Below are positions 23,988-35,417 of a stretch of 56,145 nucleotides of DNA, in pieces. The translations under genes and the position numbers were made by a program. This stretch comes from Selaginella moellendorffii (taxonomy: Eukaryota > Streptophyta > Lycopodiopsida > Selaginellales > Selaginellaceae): positions 1-56,145 of the forward strand of contig NW_003314383.1 of NCBI RefSeq assembly GCF_000143415.4. The letters run 5' to 3'. The notes under the pieces are model-generated. The model made no database searches and was not told the DNA's origin. It worked only from the letters and a program-made list of their open reading frames with translations. Every line of letters begins with the position of its first letter. Position 1 is the stretch's first letter.

Positions 23988-23999
23988 TGGTATCGAAGC
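23988..23999 (+). other. Degenerate tRNA-iMet primer site of element A
   Basis: It reads TGGTATCGAAGC; B has TGGTATCAGAGC at the same place. The flanking text (ccttagt, ttggtgctcaagtatatcacc) is shared by both elements. Confidence 0.75.
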
Positions 24000-26465
24000 T
24001 ATTCCTTAGTTTGACTTTTATTGGTGCTCAAGTATATCACCACTTGTATTGGCATTGAAAGGTCTGAGGAGTGGGCTTATCCTTGAGGAGTAGCAGGTCA
24101 GGAGGACATAGCTCTCGACTATAATTCATGTGTAAACTTGTAGGCAAGGTGGTAGATAGAAAAGGGACAATAAGGGAATGACTTTAGGATCTTGGGAATA
24201 GTATAAAGTTTTCCTTAAAGAGTTGAGGATGTGATCCAAATGAGTGTTTGATTCAGCAAACTGGCTAATGTAGTTGTGGTAAACAAGTATAGTTGGGATC
24301 ACGGGAAAGATAGAGACTCCAAAATAATAAAGGAGTCACAAAATTATCCTCATATAGTTGAGGTTAGTGCTCATGAATTTGAGACCAAAATTAATGACTG
24401 TGGGAAGTCAAATATGGAAAAGGACACAAGTCCTTGAAATGGTAGCCGGGCCTACCCTTAATAAATGCTAGAACAATTCAAGAGATTGGGGGTGTACTTA
24501 AAGGATGAGTTGGAATTCTCATCACATGGACAAATAATCCTAAGAGGCAAAAGTAACCCATATGGAACAAAGAATAATCAAGTGTCGGAATAACACTTGT
24601 AAGAATGGTCCTTATAGGTAGGACATGAATACAAGAAGTTGTATTCTAACAAGCTGGCACTTCAAAAATGAGACTTTTTAGGTCGTCGAATTAATGAAGT
24701 CCAAAAAGAATAATTCGAGTGGAGTCAAGGAATGGTCCTAGAGGACTAGTGGAAGCATTTGGATTGAGGTGTGTTATACCCCACGAAGGATGAGAAGGAT
24801 TATAAGATCCAAGTGTGAGAACAGTGGGTATCTCATTAATGGTAGAATGTGCTATACTAAAGTTATGAGAAAGGGGTTCCCAAAAGAAAGCAACTTTGAT
24901 ACAAAGTTGTGTGTAAATTACATAGTTCAGTGCTAACAGATAGTTGGCATGAGAAACAATTGTATTGGTCTTGGCAAAGACCTAGACACAAGTAAAAAGT
25001 GTCATAAAGGTAGGTTCGTGGAACTGATGGTGTGGAGACACCGAATGTGCCAAGGTGTGATGCCTTGAGGTTAAGTTGGTGAGTTCATGAGAACCCTTTC
25101 CCAAAGGAATCCTAATGAAAATGGGAATGGCATAGCTTAAGCTGGAAGGCATGCAGTTAGAGTGTGGTGACCCAAAATAATGATGGAGATAGGGAAGCAC
25201 TAGTAATAAGTTGTAGGACTTGACAACTATGAGGCAACTAAGCAAAAATGTGCAAAATAATTGATTAAACTGGTAGAAGGTAACTACCTAAGACTTTTTA
25301 TTGGGATAAAGAAGTTAAACATACCCTTATGGGGGATAAATTATTAATATTGCAATATAGTAGGTCAATATTATAAAGGGAATGTTCATTGCCAAAGAAG
25401 GCTATCATTGGGACATCTAAACACTCTAAAACACTAGGAAGTGGTGTTTGGTGTCGTGAGGGCATTAGATAAGGCCCAAGGGACTAAGTCCCTAGCGAAT
25501 GATGGATAGGAAGTGCAATCCAAACGTTCGAGGTTACAAAGATGGGAGAAGTCCGTCTACCCGAATTGGACAAAACCAAAAAGGGATTTTGGCAAGGTTA
25601 GTCATGGGCATATAAAAGCCCATAAGTAGCAATGTTAATCCCAATGTGTGGGAATATAAAGTGAGTATACCCGGATTAAAGAACCACTCTCTAGGCTATT
25701 AGGTAGGTTCATCTCTATGAATACTTGCTAAGGCATGTTGAAAGTGCAAAGCTATCCTTCTAGTCTGGAGGAGAATGACCGAAGAAAATGTATGAGGCCA
25801 AAAAGCAAGTAGTAAAGTGATAGAACTAAACTATAGGAATCAAAGGGTATAACCAAGGGTGGTTATGCAAGTTGGGAATGGAGAATCAAGTGGGGGCTCA
25901 AGCGGTTTATTATTAACAATCGTGATGCCATGGGGAGTCTAAATATGGAATTATCTATGTTAGACCATATGGTAATTAGAAAGCTTGTAAAAAGGAAAGG
26001 CCTTAATAAGCTAAGAAACAAAGTTCGTTGAAGGTTCCCAAAGGTTCCCAATTCTAGGTGGATAAGTACCTAGAAAGCCAAGTGTAAATGGTTTATAGAG
26101 TGTGTGAAATTAGAGTGGCACAAAAAAAGCGTGGTCTTGAAACTTGTCATGAGGCGAGGCTATCAAGGTTAGGGAAGTAGTTCCCAAGTGTTCAAAGAGA
26201 AGGCTTTGAATGAAAGTTAATGGTTAATGACTTTCACGCTTGTGCATGAACCATATTACAATGGTCGAATGACTTGCTAGGTGAGATTAGCAAGTCAGGG
26301 GAACAAATATCTTAGTTGAAGGTGCTAACTTCAAAAGGGGTGGCCCATAAGGCCAAGTATGGAGGAGTCCATACATGATCACAGACATATCAAGTGAAAG
26401 GACTTGGTAGTGCAGAGGAACTAGGTTCCTAAGCCGTGATCTGTAATACGCTTTAAGTATAAGTT

Positions 26466-26592
26466 GGTGCACCGGCATGGGGAGTCACGCTAAGCATCCT
26501 GTGTGATGCCATCCGTAAATGCATATACAGAGGTTGGGTTCAAGTCCCGACACTTTAGTGCTTGGGTTTGAGTCCCAACTCACTAGGGCGTA
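26466..26592 (+). other. tRNA-like patch in element A
   Basis: It contains an A-box-like TGGTGCACCGG and two tandem B-box-like motifs, decayed here (GGTTCAAGTCC, GGTTTGAGTCC). It corresponds to 32629-32736 of element B. Confidence 0.4.
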
Positions 26593-28329
26593 GTAATGGT
26601 TTGGAATATAAGGACACTCATTTTTCGGTGGTCATGGACTTTTAGTAAAGAGACTAGCTTGGGCACACTGCCAAGTGGGGGATGCCCCAGAGTCATGATG
26701 CACGGTTAGATTGTTTAGAGTGAAAGCCTGGCATATCTAACTTGAACACTTTGGTGCAAGTGGCACCTAGGATGTGGTGAATGAGATGGGGACACTCAAT
26801 CTTAGTTGCTATGGACCCTTGGCTAGAAAGGTTGGCTTGGGCATACTGCCAAGTGTGGGGGATGCCCCCAAGGTCATCGTTAACAACTTAAAGGTCTAGA
26901 AGACCTAGTACCTATTGGCTAACTTATTAAGGTGCCAAGATAAAATCACTAGGTGATCTTGTGGCTAAATAAAGATAAGGTCCTTATTTGGGTAAGGAAT
27001 AAGGTTCCTAGTTCAAAGTATTAATTTGAATTAATGATAATGGTGTGATTTGATCAAGGTGACCAAGTGTGAAGAACACTTAAGGGAAATGAGCTATGTC
27101 AATGCGATGGCCTAATGAGTTGGAGGGTCACAAAGTTGGGCCGTGGATGGAGCCCATACTAGAAAATGCTAAAAAGACCTACTAGGGGTGAGCACCCTCT
27201 GGACTTGGCAAAGTGAAGCTTTTGCCATGGAACCAAAAGAATACCTCAAGGATGGAGGTAGTGATCCTATATTGCTTGGTTCAACAATCAATGGATAAGA
27301 GCAAAAGACTAGTGGCTAAGAAGAGAGCTATGGGAATCATAGGACAGAACTCAAATGGCAAAGTTAAGCCAGGAACACTAATGTGTTCGATGCTAACAGA
27401 TTGTGGGAAGGCAATGTGTTTCCAATGATGGATTCCTAATTGCTCTGATTTGGTGAAGGTGGAAGCTCCAAGGGAGGGAGTGGCAAGGTAACCAAATGAT
27501 AAGGCTGTGAACAACCTTAGCACAACTTATGATAATTGGAACTTAGTGCCAAATGTGGCACGAAATAGGAGAGAGGGTGATGGTGCCTTTAAGTAAAGAT
27601 CTTCCTAGGATAGGGAAGTGGATTTTGCACAATACGTGCAATGCAAGGTGTCAGACACACCTAGGAAATTAACTTTGAGAAGTTAAAATTAAAAGTTCCA
27701 AAGTATGATGGTTATATTGATAAAAGTTGAGACTAATCAAGAATGAGTAGTGGGATTGAGATAAAGAAGGTATCTCTAATGGGTTGCTTCGATTTAGCGA
27801 AAATGGAAGTTCTAAGGGAGGGAGCAATAAAGTAGCCAAATGATAGGGCCGTGAACAACCCTAGCACAAACTATAATTATGGAATTAGAATTTAGTGTTA
27901 AAGGTGGCACAAAATAGAAAAGAGGACGATAGTGCCCTCAAGTAGAGAATTTCTTAGGATGGGAAAGTGGAGTTACACAAAATGTGCAATACAATGTGTT
28001 GGAGACACCTAGGAAATTGACTCTCAGAAGTCAAAATTAAAAGTTCTAAAGTGCAAAGGTTATATCAATGGGAATTGAGACTATTCAAGAATGAGTAGTG
28101 GGATTAAGATAGAGAAGGTGTCTCTAACAGGTTTAGCGAGAACTAAACCAATAAAAGGAGAGAACCACCACAAATGGTCGAATGAGTCTCTAAGTTGGAG
28201 AGATTATGCTCCTTAAAAAATGGACAAGGCATGATGAGCTTCTGGTGTCAAACCATTAACAAATATTGGCTAAATGCCAAGGATGGAAAGGGTAATACAT
28301 GCTAATATTACTTAATAAATTAGTTTATT

Positions 28330-28349
28330 GTTTGATGAGGACATCAAAC
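28330..28349. repeat. Hairpin near the 3' end of element A
   Basis: GTTTGATG and CATCAAAC flank AGGA. It lies about 20 bp before the purine-rich tract and 3' LTR. The homologous hairpin of B differs at one base in each arm, and pairing is kept. Confidence 0.75.
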
Positions 28350-28370
28350 TTTGTCTATGAGTGGTGGAGT

Positions 28371-29251
28371 TGTGAGACACAAATCCCTAAGCCCCAAAGT
28401 GGAGCCGAAAGGGTGCCACATGGTAGTGGCCGAAGCGAAAGCTAAACAAGTGTAACATGTTTGGACTAAAAGCTTCAACTTGAAAAGTCGAGAGCAGGAG
28501 TGAAACTCCTAACAAAGCGCTCCAGGAACAAGCATGAAGTGAGCAATAAGTGAGTCTTTAGAAAAAGAACACAAGAGGACCAACATATGACACGTGGAAG
28601 TGTCCAAGATGGACTTGAGATGGAGTCCAAGATGGACCCAAGATGGAGTCTAAGATGGAGTCCGAGATGGACCTGAGATGGAGTCCGAGATGGACCTGAG
28701 ATAGAGTCCGAGATGGAACCAAGACCAAGACCGAGACCGAGACTGAGACCGAGTGTGAGTCTGAGTCCGAATACGAATACAAGCTGTTGGGTGAAATCCC
28801 AAAGCGATCGTCCCCCTGGGGCAGGGGGGGGCTGCAGGGGGTTCCAAAAGTATAGTAGGGAGAGTGTGGGGGTTGGACCCTAGTGGAGCCAATTTGGCCA
28901 GAAATGGCCAGTTTGGCCCAAAAAGGCTATACCCAGTTGTTGGGTGATAAGATAACCACTTGGAAGTCCAAGGCTAGAGTGAATACGGACTAACAAGCAG
29001 GATAGCTTGATGAAGTGTTCAAGAGCAAGCTTTAGTTCCCCTAGGAGATCGAATGGTCGATGCTCCCAGTCCAAGCATGGGTGGCACTACCTACTTGGAT
29101 ACCTGGCGTGGCTTAATGGAACTTCACTCTAAGCCTATGGCTAGAGCACCCAAAGGAAGAAGGTGGGGAGAGTACCCAGGAGGCTCACATAGGGCCACGA
29201 TGTTTCGAAATGTCATCCCAAAGTCCCAGACTATGGAAAGAAAGAGGAGTG
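28371..29251 (+). mobile_element. 3' LTR of element A, first piece
   Basis: It starts TGTGAGACAC after the polypurine-like GTGGTGGAGT. It contains the gagatggagtcc array (28610-28760), the shared module, a G-rich tract (28818-28841), and ends at GAGTG, the target of element B. Confidence 0.85.
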
Positions 29252-31119
29252 TGTAAGCGACTAATTTTTCCATTCTACTTTAGTCACTTAACCACACCTT
29301 CGACCACTTGGAGGAGTCTCACTCACAACCTCCTTAAGTCCAATTCAGGACTTGGACTTGCTAGCCCCAAGAATGGCATCCATGCCACTCAACACTTGCA
29401 CCTGGTCCAAGTGCTCCACGTGTCCGGTCCCAAGACCGACACCCAAAGGTACCACTGACATCTCGGCCCGTTACGCTAAGGCCATGCCCATTCACCTTTG
29501 CTGCACTAGTGGTCCAATACCACTTGCATCACCATCCCGTCTCTCCAAGACTGGGCCATCGGTCCACGAGTGGTCATCCTAGATCCACTCCTTAGCATCC
29601 TTAGGATGCCCACAGACCTGGGGAATCGCCTTCCCCAAAGTCCCTTTGTCAATTCCTACCAAGTCCCTTTTTGCCCCTGGCCGTGTTTGCCAACACTGCC
29701 ACTGGATCGAGGCCCATAGGCCCGACCACTAAGTCCCATGGTCCTCTGGGACTTCCTCACCACACGACTGTGTCCTTGGTCACTACCCCAGAGGACTGCT
29801 CCTCTTCCTTTCCACAGTCTAGGCCTTTGGGACAACATTTCGGAACACCGTGGCCTTACGCGAGCCACCTGGGTACTCTCCCCGCCTTTCGCCTTTAGGT
29901 GCTCTAGCCATGGGCTTAGAGCGAGGTTCCGTTGAGCCACACCTGGTATCCAAGTAGGTAGTGCCACCCACACTTGGACTGGGAGCATCGGCCAGTCGAT
30001 CTCCCGGGGGAACTAGAGCCGGCTCTTGAACACTTCACCAAGCTACCCCGCTTGTCGGTCCGTGTTCACTCTAGTCTTGGACTTCCCAGTGGGCAGCTCA
30101 TCACCCAACACTGGGTCCGGCCTTCCTGGGCCAAACTGGCCTTTCATGGCCAAACTGGCTCCACTGCAGTCCTCCCCCTACTATACTTTTGGGGCTCACC
30201 AAACCCCCCAGGGTCTGGGAGATGAACGCTTTGGGCTTTCACCCTCTCAGGCTCCGGACTCGGACTCGGACTCGGACTCGGACTCGGACTCGGACTCAGA
30301 CTCGGATTCGGACTCGGACTCGGGCTCAGGCTCGGTCTCGGCCTCGGCCTCGGTCTCGGTCTCGGTCCCGATCTCGGTCTCGGTCTCGGTCTCGGTCCCG
30401 GTCTCGGTCCCGGTCTCGGTCTCGACTTCGGACTCCATCTCGGACTCCATCTCGGACTCCATCTCGGGTCCATCTCGGACTCCATCTCGGACTCCATTTC
30501 GGGTCCATCTCGGGTCCACCTCGGACTCCATCTCGGACTCCATCTCGGACTCCATCTCGGACTCCACTTTGGACTCCAACTCGGGTCCATCTTGGGTCCA
30601 CCTCGGACTCCACTTCGGACTCCAACTCGGGTCCATCTCGGACTCCACTTCGGACTCCAACTCGAGTCCATCTCGGACTCCACTTCGGACTCCAACTCGA
30701 GTCCATCTCGGACTCCACTTCGGACTCCAACTCGAGTCCATCTCGGACTCCACTTCGGACTCCAACTCGAGTCCATCTCGGACTCCACTTCGGACTCCAA
30801 CTCGAGTCCATCTCGGACTCCACTTCGGACTCCAACTCGAGTCCATCTCGGACTCCACTTCGGACTCCAACTCGAGTCCATTTCGGACACTCCCACGTGT
30901 CATGTGTTGGTCCTTTTGGGTCCCTTTTTGGAGCCTTGCCTTTTGCTCGCTTCGTGCTCGTTCCTTGAGCACTTCGTTGGGAGTTCCACTCCCGCTCTTG
31001 ACTTTTCAAGTCAGAGCTTTTGGTCCAAACGTGTTACGCTCGTTTAGCTCTCGCTTCGGCCACTACCATGTGGCGCCCTTCCGGCTCCACTTTGGGGCCT
31101 AGGGATTTTGTGTCTCACA
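29252..31119 (-). mobile_element. 3' LTR of element B
   Basis: TG...CA ends. It carries the ancestral-type segment at 29363-29443, hexamer arrays at 30247-30600, and eight 35-bp units from about 30600 to 30890. Confidence 0.9.
30247..30890. repeat. Hexamer and 35-bp tandem arrays in B 3' LTR
   Basis: GGACTC and GGTCTC hexamers (30250-30430) pass into TCCATCTCGGAC-type units and then into eight near-identical 35-bp units, marked by CACTTCGG at 30611, 30646, 30681, 30716, 30751, 30786, 30821 and 30856. The unit length is not a multiple of three and contains no stop in any frame, which produces long open frames on both strands. Confidence 0.92.
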
Positions 31120-31135
31120 ACTCCACCACCCATAG
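31120..31135 (-). other. Polypurine tract of element B
   Basis: On the minus strand CTATGGGTGGTGGAGT directly precedes the LTR start TGTGAGAC. Element A has the same tract before its 3' LTR (28356-28370). Confidence 0.75.
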
Positions 31136-31140
31136 ATGAA

Positions 31141-31160
31141 GTTCGATGTCCTCATCGAAC
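31141..31160. repeat. Hairpin near the 3' end of element B
   Basis: GTTCGATG and CATCGAAC flank TCCT: an 8-bp perfect stem with a 4-base loop, 21 bp from the LTR. Confidence 0.8.
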
Positions 31161-32628
31161 GGTAAACCATTTTGTAAAGTAACACTCGTATGTGTTACCA
31201 TTTCCATCCTTGGCACCTAGCCAATATTTGTCAATGGTTTGACATTGAAGGCTCACCATGCCTTTTGCATATGCCTCAATGGTTTGACACCAAAGGCTCA
31301 CCATGCCTTGCCTATCCTCTAAGGAGGGTAGTCTCCCCAACTTAGAGACTGATTGGACCACAAGGAGTGGTTCTCTCCTTTTATTGGTTTAGTTCTCGCT
31401 AAACCTCTTAGAGACCCTTCTCTAAGTCAATCCCACTACTCCTTCTCGAGTAGTCTCAATTTCCATCGATATTACCTTTGCACTTTGGAACTTTGAATTT
31501 TGACTTCTTGGAGTCAATTTCCTAGGTGTCTCCGACACCTTGCCTTGCACCTTTTGTGCAACTCCACTTCCCATCCTAGGAAGTTCTCTACTCGAGGGCA
31601 CCATCATCCTCTCTTCTATTTCGTGCCAAAGTTCCAGTTATCATACTTTGTGCTAGGGCTGTTCATGGCCCTATCATTTGGCTACCTTACCGCTCCCTCC
31701 CTTGGAGCTTCCACTTTCGCCAAATCGGAGCATTTCGGAATCCCTCCTAGGAAACACACTTCCTTTCCCACAACTTGTTAGCGTCCAACACATTAGTGTT
31801 CTTCGCCTAACTTTGTCACTTGGATTCCTTCCAAGGGATTCCACGGCCCTATCTTGGCCACTCATCTTTTGCTCCTATCCGTTGATTGTTGCACCAAGCA
31901 ACATCAAATCTCTACCTCCCTCCTTGAGGTATTGTTTCGGTTCCATAGCAAAGACTCTTCTTTGCCAAGTCCAGAGGATGTTCACCCCTAGTACGTCTCT
32001 TTAGCATCTTCTGCTATGGGCTCTATCCATGGCCCAACTTCGTGACCCTCCCATGGGTCTTTTATAGAGACTACTTTCCTCGGACTCACTATGCCATCGC
32101 ACGGACATAGTTTATTTCCCTTAGGTGCTCTTCCCACTTGGTTATCACGACCAAGCCACACCACCTTAAACAGTTCAATTTTAACATTTTCAACCAGAAA
32201 CTTCATTCCTTAGCCAACCAAGGACCTTGTCCTTATCTGGCCATAAGATCACCTAGTGATCTCACCTTGGCACCTTAATAGAGTTGCCAAGAGGTACTTG
32301 GTTTTCTAGACCTCCAAGTTGTTGACTATAACCCCGGAGGCATCCCCCACACTTGGCGGTGCACCCAAGCTAGCCCTTACGGCCAAGGGTTCATAGCAAC
32401 TGAGATTAGGTGTCCCCATCTCACTCACCACGACCTTGGTGCCACTTGCACCAAAGTGTTCAAGTTAGATATGCTGAGCTTTCACACTAAGCAATCTAAC
32501 CGTGCATCACGACTCCGAGGCATCCCTCGCTTGGCGGTGTGCCCAAACCAGTCTCCCCACTGAGAGTCCATGACCACCGAAATATGAGTGTCCTCATATT
32601 CCAAACCATCACCACGCCCTAGTGATTT

Positions 32629-32736
32629 GGGACTCGAACCCAAGCACTAGAGGGTCGGGACTCGAACCCAACCTCCGTATATGCATCTACGGACGGCATC
32701 ACACTAGATGCCTGGCGTGACTCCCCACACCGGTGC
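32629..32736 (-). other. tRNA-like patch in element B
   Basis: The minus strand holds TGGTGCACCGG, close to a pol III A box. About 60-70 bases later come two B-box matches, GGTTCGAGTCC, 27 bp apart. It does not fold into an obvious tRNA cloverleaf, so it is tRNA-like at most. Confidence 0.45.
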
Positions 32737-35201
32737 ACCAACCTATTTTTAAAGCGCGCTACAAATCACAGCTTAGGAACCTAGTTCCTCCACACTGCCA
32801 AGTCCTCTCACTTGACATGTCTGTGATCATGCATGGACTCCTCCATGCTCGGCCCCATGGCCCACCCTTTTTGAAGTTATCACCTTCAACTAGGGTCTTT
32901 GTTCCCCCGACGTGCCAATCTCACTTGGCAAGTCCTCCGACCATTGTAACATGGTTCCTGCATAAGCGTGAAAGTCCTTGACCATCGACTTTCGTTCAAA
33001 GCCCTCTCTTTGAACACTCGGGAACTACTTCCCTAACCTTGATAACTTTGCCTCATGGCAAGCTTCAAGACCACGCTTCTGCTGCGCCACTCTGATTTCG
33101 CGCGTTCCATGAACCATTTACACTTGGCCTTTCTAGGTACTACGCTACCTAGAATCGTCTTTGGGAACCTTGAAGGAACTCTGTCCCTCAGCTTGTTAAG
33201 GCCTCCCCTTTCGCAAGCTTTATAGTTGCCATATAGTCTAACATGGACAATTCCATATTTTAGACTCTCCATGGCATCACAGTTGCTAGCAACAACATCC
33301 TCGAGCACCCTCTTGATTCTCCACTCCCAACTTTCATAACCACTGTTGGATATGCCCTTTGATTTCTATGGTTCAATTCCATCCCAATACTACTTGCTTT
33401 TGGCTTCACACCTTTCCTTTGGTCATTCTCCTCCAGACCAGGAGGATAGCTTTGCACTTTCTATCATGCTTTAGCAAGTATTCTTAGGGATGGACCTACC
33501 CAATAGCCTAGGGAGTGGTTCCTCAATCCGGGTATGCTCACCTTATAATCCCACACACTGGGATTACATTGTTGCTTATGGGCCGTTACATGCCCATCAC
33601 TAGCCTTGCCAAAATTCCATTTTTGGCTTTGTCCAATTCGGGTAGACAGTCCTCTCCTGCCTCCGCAACCTTGGACATTTGGATAGCACCTTCTATCCAT
33701 CGTTCGCTAGGGACTTAGTCCCTTGGGCTTTATCCATTGCCCTCGCAACATCAAACACCACCTTCTGGTGTTCTAGAGTGTCCGGATGTCCCAATGATGG
33801 CTTTCTTGACAATGAGTATTTCTTTTTATGACATTGACTTACTATATCGCAACACAAGCAACTTATCCCCCGTAAGGGTATATCCAACTTCCTTATGCTA
33901 TTAAGAAGTCTTGGGTAGCTACCTTCTACCCGTTTAACCAGTTATTTTGCACCTCTTGCTTAGTTGCCTCGTAGTTGTCAAGTCCTACAACTCATTGCTT
34001 GGTGCTTTCACACCTCCATCATTATCTGGGTCACCACACTCCAACTGCATGCTCTGCAGCTTAGGCTATGCTATTCCCATTTCCATTGGGATTCCTTTGG
34101 CAAGGGGTTCTCATGAACCCACCAACATAGCCTCAAGGTATCACACCTTGGCACATTTGGTGTCTCCACACCATCGGCTCCACGAGCCTACCTCTATGAC
34201 ATTTCCCCTTCGTGTCTAAGTCTTTGCCAAGACCAACACCGCTCTTTCTCATGCCAACCATCCGTTAGCACTGCACCATAGAGGTCACACACAACTTTAT
34301 GTCAGAGTTGTTTTCTTCTGGGAACACCTTTCCCATAACTTTAGCATGGCATATTTTGCCATTGATGAGATACCCTCTGTTCTCATCCTTGGATCCTATG
34401 ATCCCCCCCCCATCCTTTGTGGGGTACAACACACATCAGTCCAAATGCTTCTATCAGTCCTTTTAGGACCATCCGCTGACTCTACTTGAGTCATCCAGCA
34501 ATTTTGGACTTGGTTAATCCACAGACCCGTAAGGTCCTACTTGTGAGGCACTAGCTCACTGGAATACACTTCTTGCATTCCTGTCCTACTCAAAAGGACT
34601 ATTTTCACAAGTGTTACTCCGACACTTGATTTTGTTCTCTGGGGGCAACCTTTGCCCCTTAGGACTACTTGTCCATGTGATGAGAATACCAACTCATCCA
34701 CTCAATACACCCCCAACTCCTTGGGTTGTTCCAGCATTTATTAGAGGTAGCCCCGGCTACCATTTCAAGGATTTGAGTCCTCTTCCGTATTTGACCTTCC
34801 ACGGTCATTACCTTTGGTCTCACATTCATGAGCACCAACCTCAACTATATGAGGATAATCTTGTGACTCCTTTATTGTTTTGGAGTCTCTATCTTTCCCG
34901 TGATCCCAACTTTAGTTGTTTACCACAACAACCTTAGCCAATTTGCTGAGACAAATGCTCATCCGGATCACATCCTCAACTCAATGAGGAAAACCTTGCA
35001 CTGTTCCCAAGATCCCAAAGTCGTTCCATTATTGGCCCTTTTCTATCCACCACTCGTCTACAAGTTCACACATGAACTGTAATGGAGAGCCATGTCTTCC
35101 CGACTTGCTACTCCTCAAGGATAGACCCACTCCTTGGACCTTCCGATGCCAACACTAGTGGTGATATACTTGAGCACCAATAAAAGTCGGACTAAGGAAC
35201 A

Positions 35202-35216
35202 GCTCTGATACCAAAT
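35202..35216 (-). other. Primer binding site of element B (tRNA-iMet)
   Basis: On the minus strand ATTTGGTATCAGAGC follows the 5' LTR end CTTACA, the standard plant initiator-Met primer site. Confidence 0.9.
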
Positions 35217-35327
35217 TGTAAGTGACTAATTTTTCCATTCTACTTTAGTCACTTAACCACACCTTCGACCACTTGGAGGAGTCTCACTCACAACCTCCTT
35301 AAGTCCAATTCAGGACTTGGACTTGCT

Positions 35328-35417
35328 TGGCGAGGGAACTTAGCACAAGCCAAGACGGAGTTGGTCGGATAGGCGAGGTAAGCTGGCAAATTGGAAAGGA
35401 AAAATTTGTGGCTAACA
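35328..35417. mobile_element. E-LTR-derived block inside the B 5' LTR
   Basis: It contains ggtcggataggcgaggtaag and ggcaaattggaaaggaaaa, which match 10225-10315 and 38395-38454 (E-family LTR ends). The corresponding 81-bp segment of the 3' LTR (29363-29443) is the usual B-family sequence, also found in D and A. Confidence 0.85.

Larger units (their letters stand above)
24000..28370 (+). mobile_element. Non-coding internal region of element A
   Basis: About 4.4 kb without any frame over 100 codons or any gag, protease, RT, RNase H or integrase motif. By eye it aligns with the reverse complement of 31120-35216 over its whole length, for example the ggtcttggcaaagacctagac, ggggatgcccc and gtgagcaccctctggacttgg blocks. 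It contains two similar blocks of its own near 27430-27560 and 27800-27960 (gtgaacaac, agcacaa), suggesting an internal duplication. Confidence 0.8.
31120..35216 (-). mobile_element. Non-coding internal region of element B
   Basis: About 4.1 kb, homologous to the internal region of A. The longest open frames are about 110 codons, scattered over both strands, and carry no retroviral motif. The sequence is better preserved than A, as expected from its more recent insertion. Confidence 0.85.

Noticed and set aside
29656-29988. A 110-codon frame found identically in both B LTRs (also 35630-35962)
   Set aside because: Identity reflects the LTR pair, not selection. Both strands are open here and no domain is visible.
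30600-30890. CRISPR-like array because of the regular 35-bp period
   Set aside because: The units are directly joined with no unique spacers, inside an LTR of a plant genome. It is a minisatellite.
30026-31102. Long open frames (up to 358 codons) on both strands in the B LTRs, rich in SD, ES or RT dipeptides
   Set aside because: They follow from stop-free hexamer and 35-bp tandem units. All frames on both strands are open and the product is pure repeat, with no sign of selection on one frame.
32629-32736. A genuine tRNA gene
   Set aside because: Two B boxes and an A-box-like word are present, but no cloverleaf with acceptor and anticodon stems can be drawn. It lies within a repeated element.
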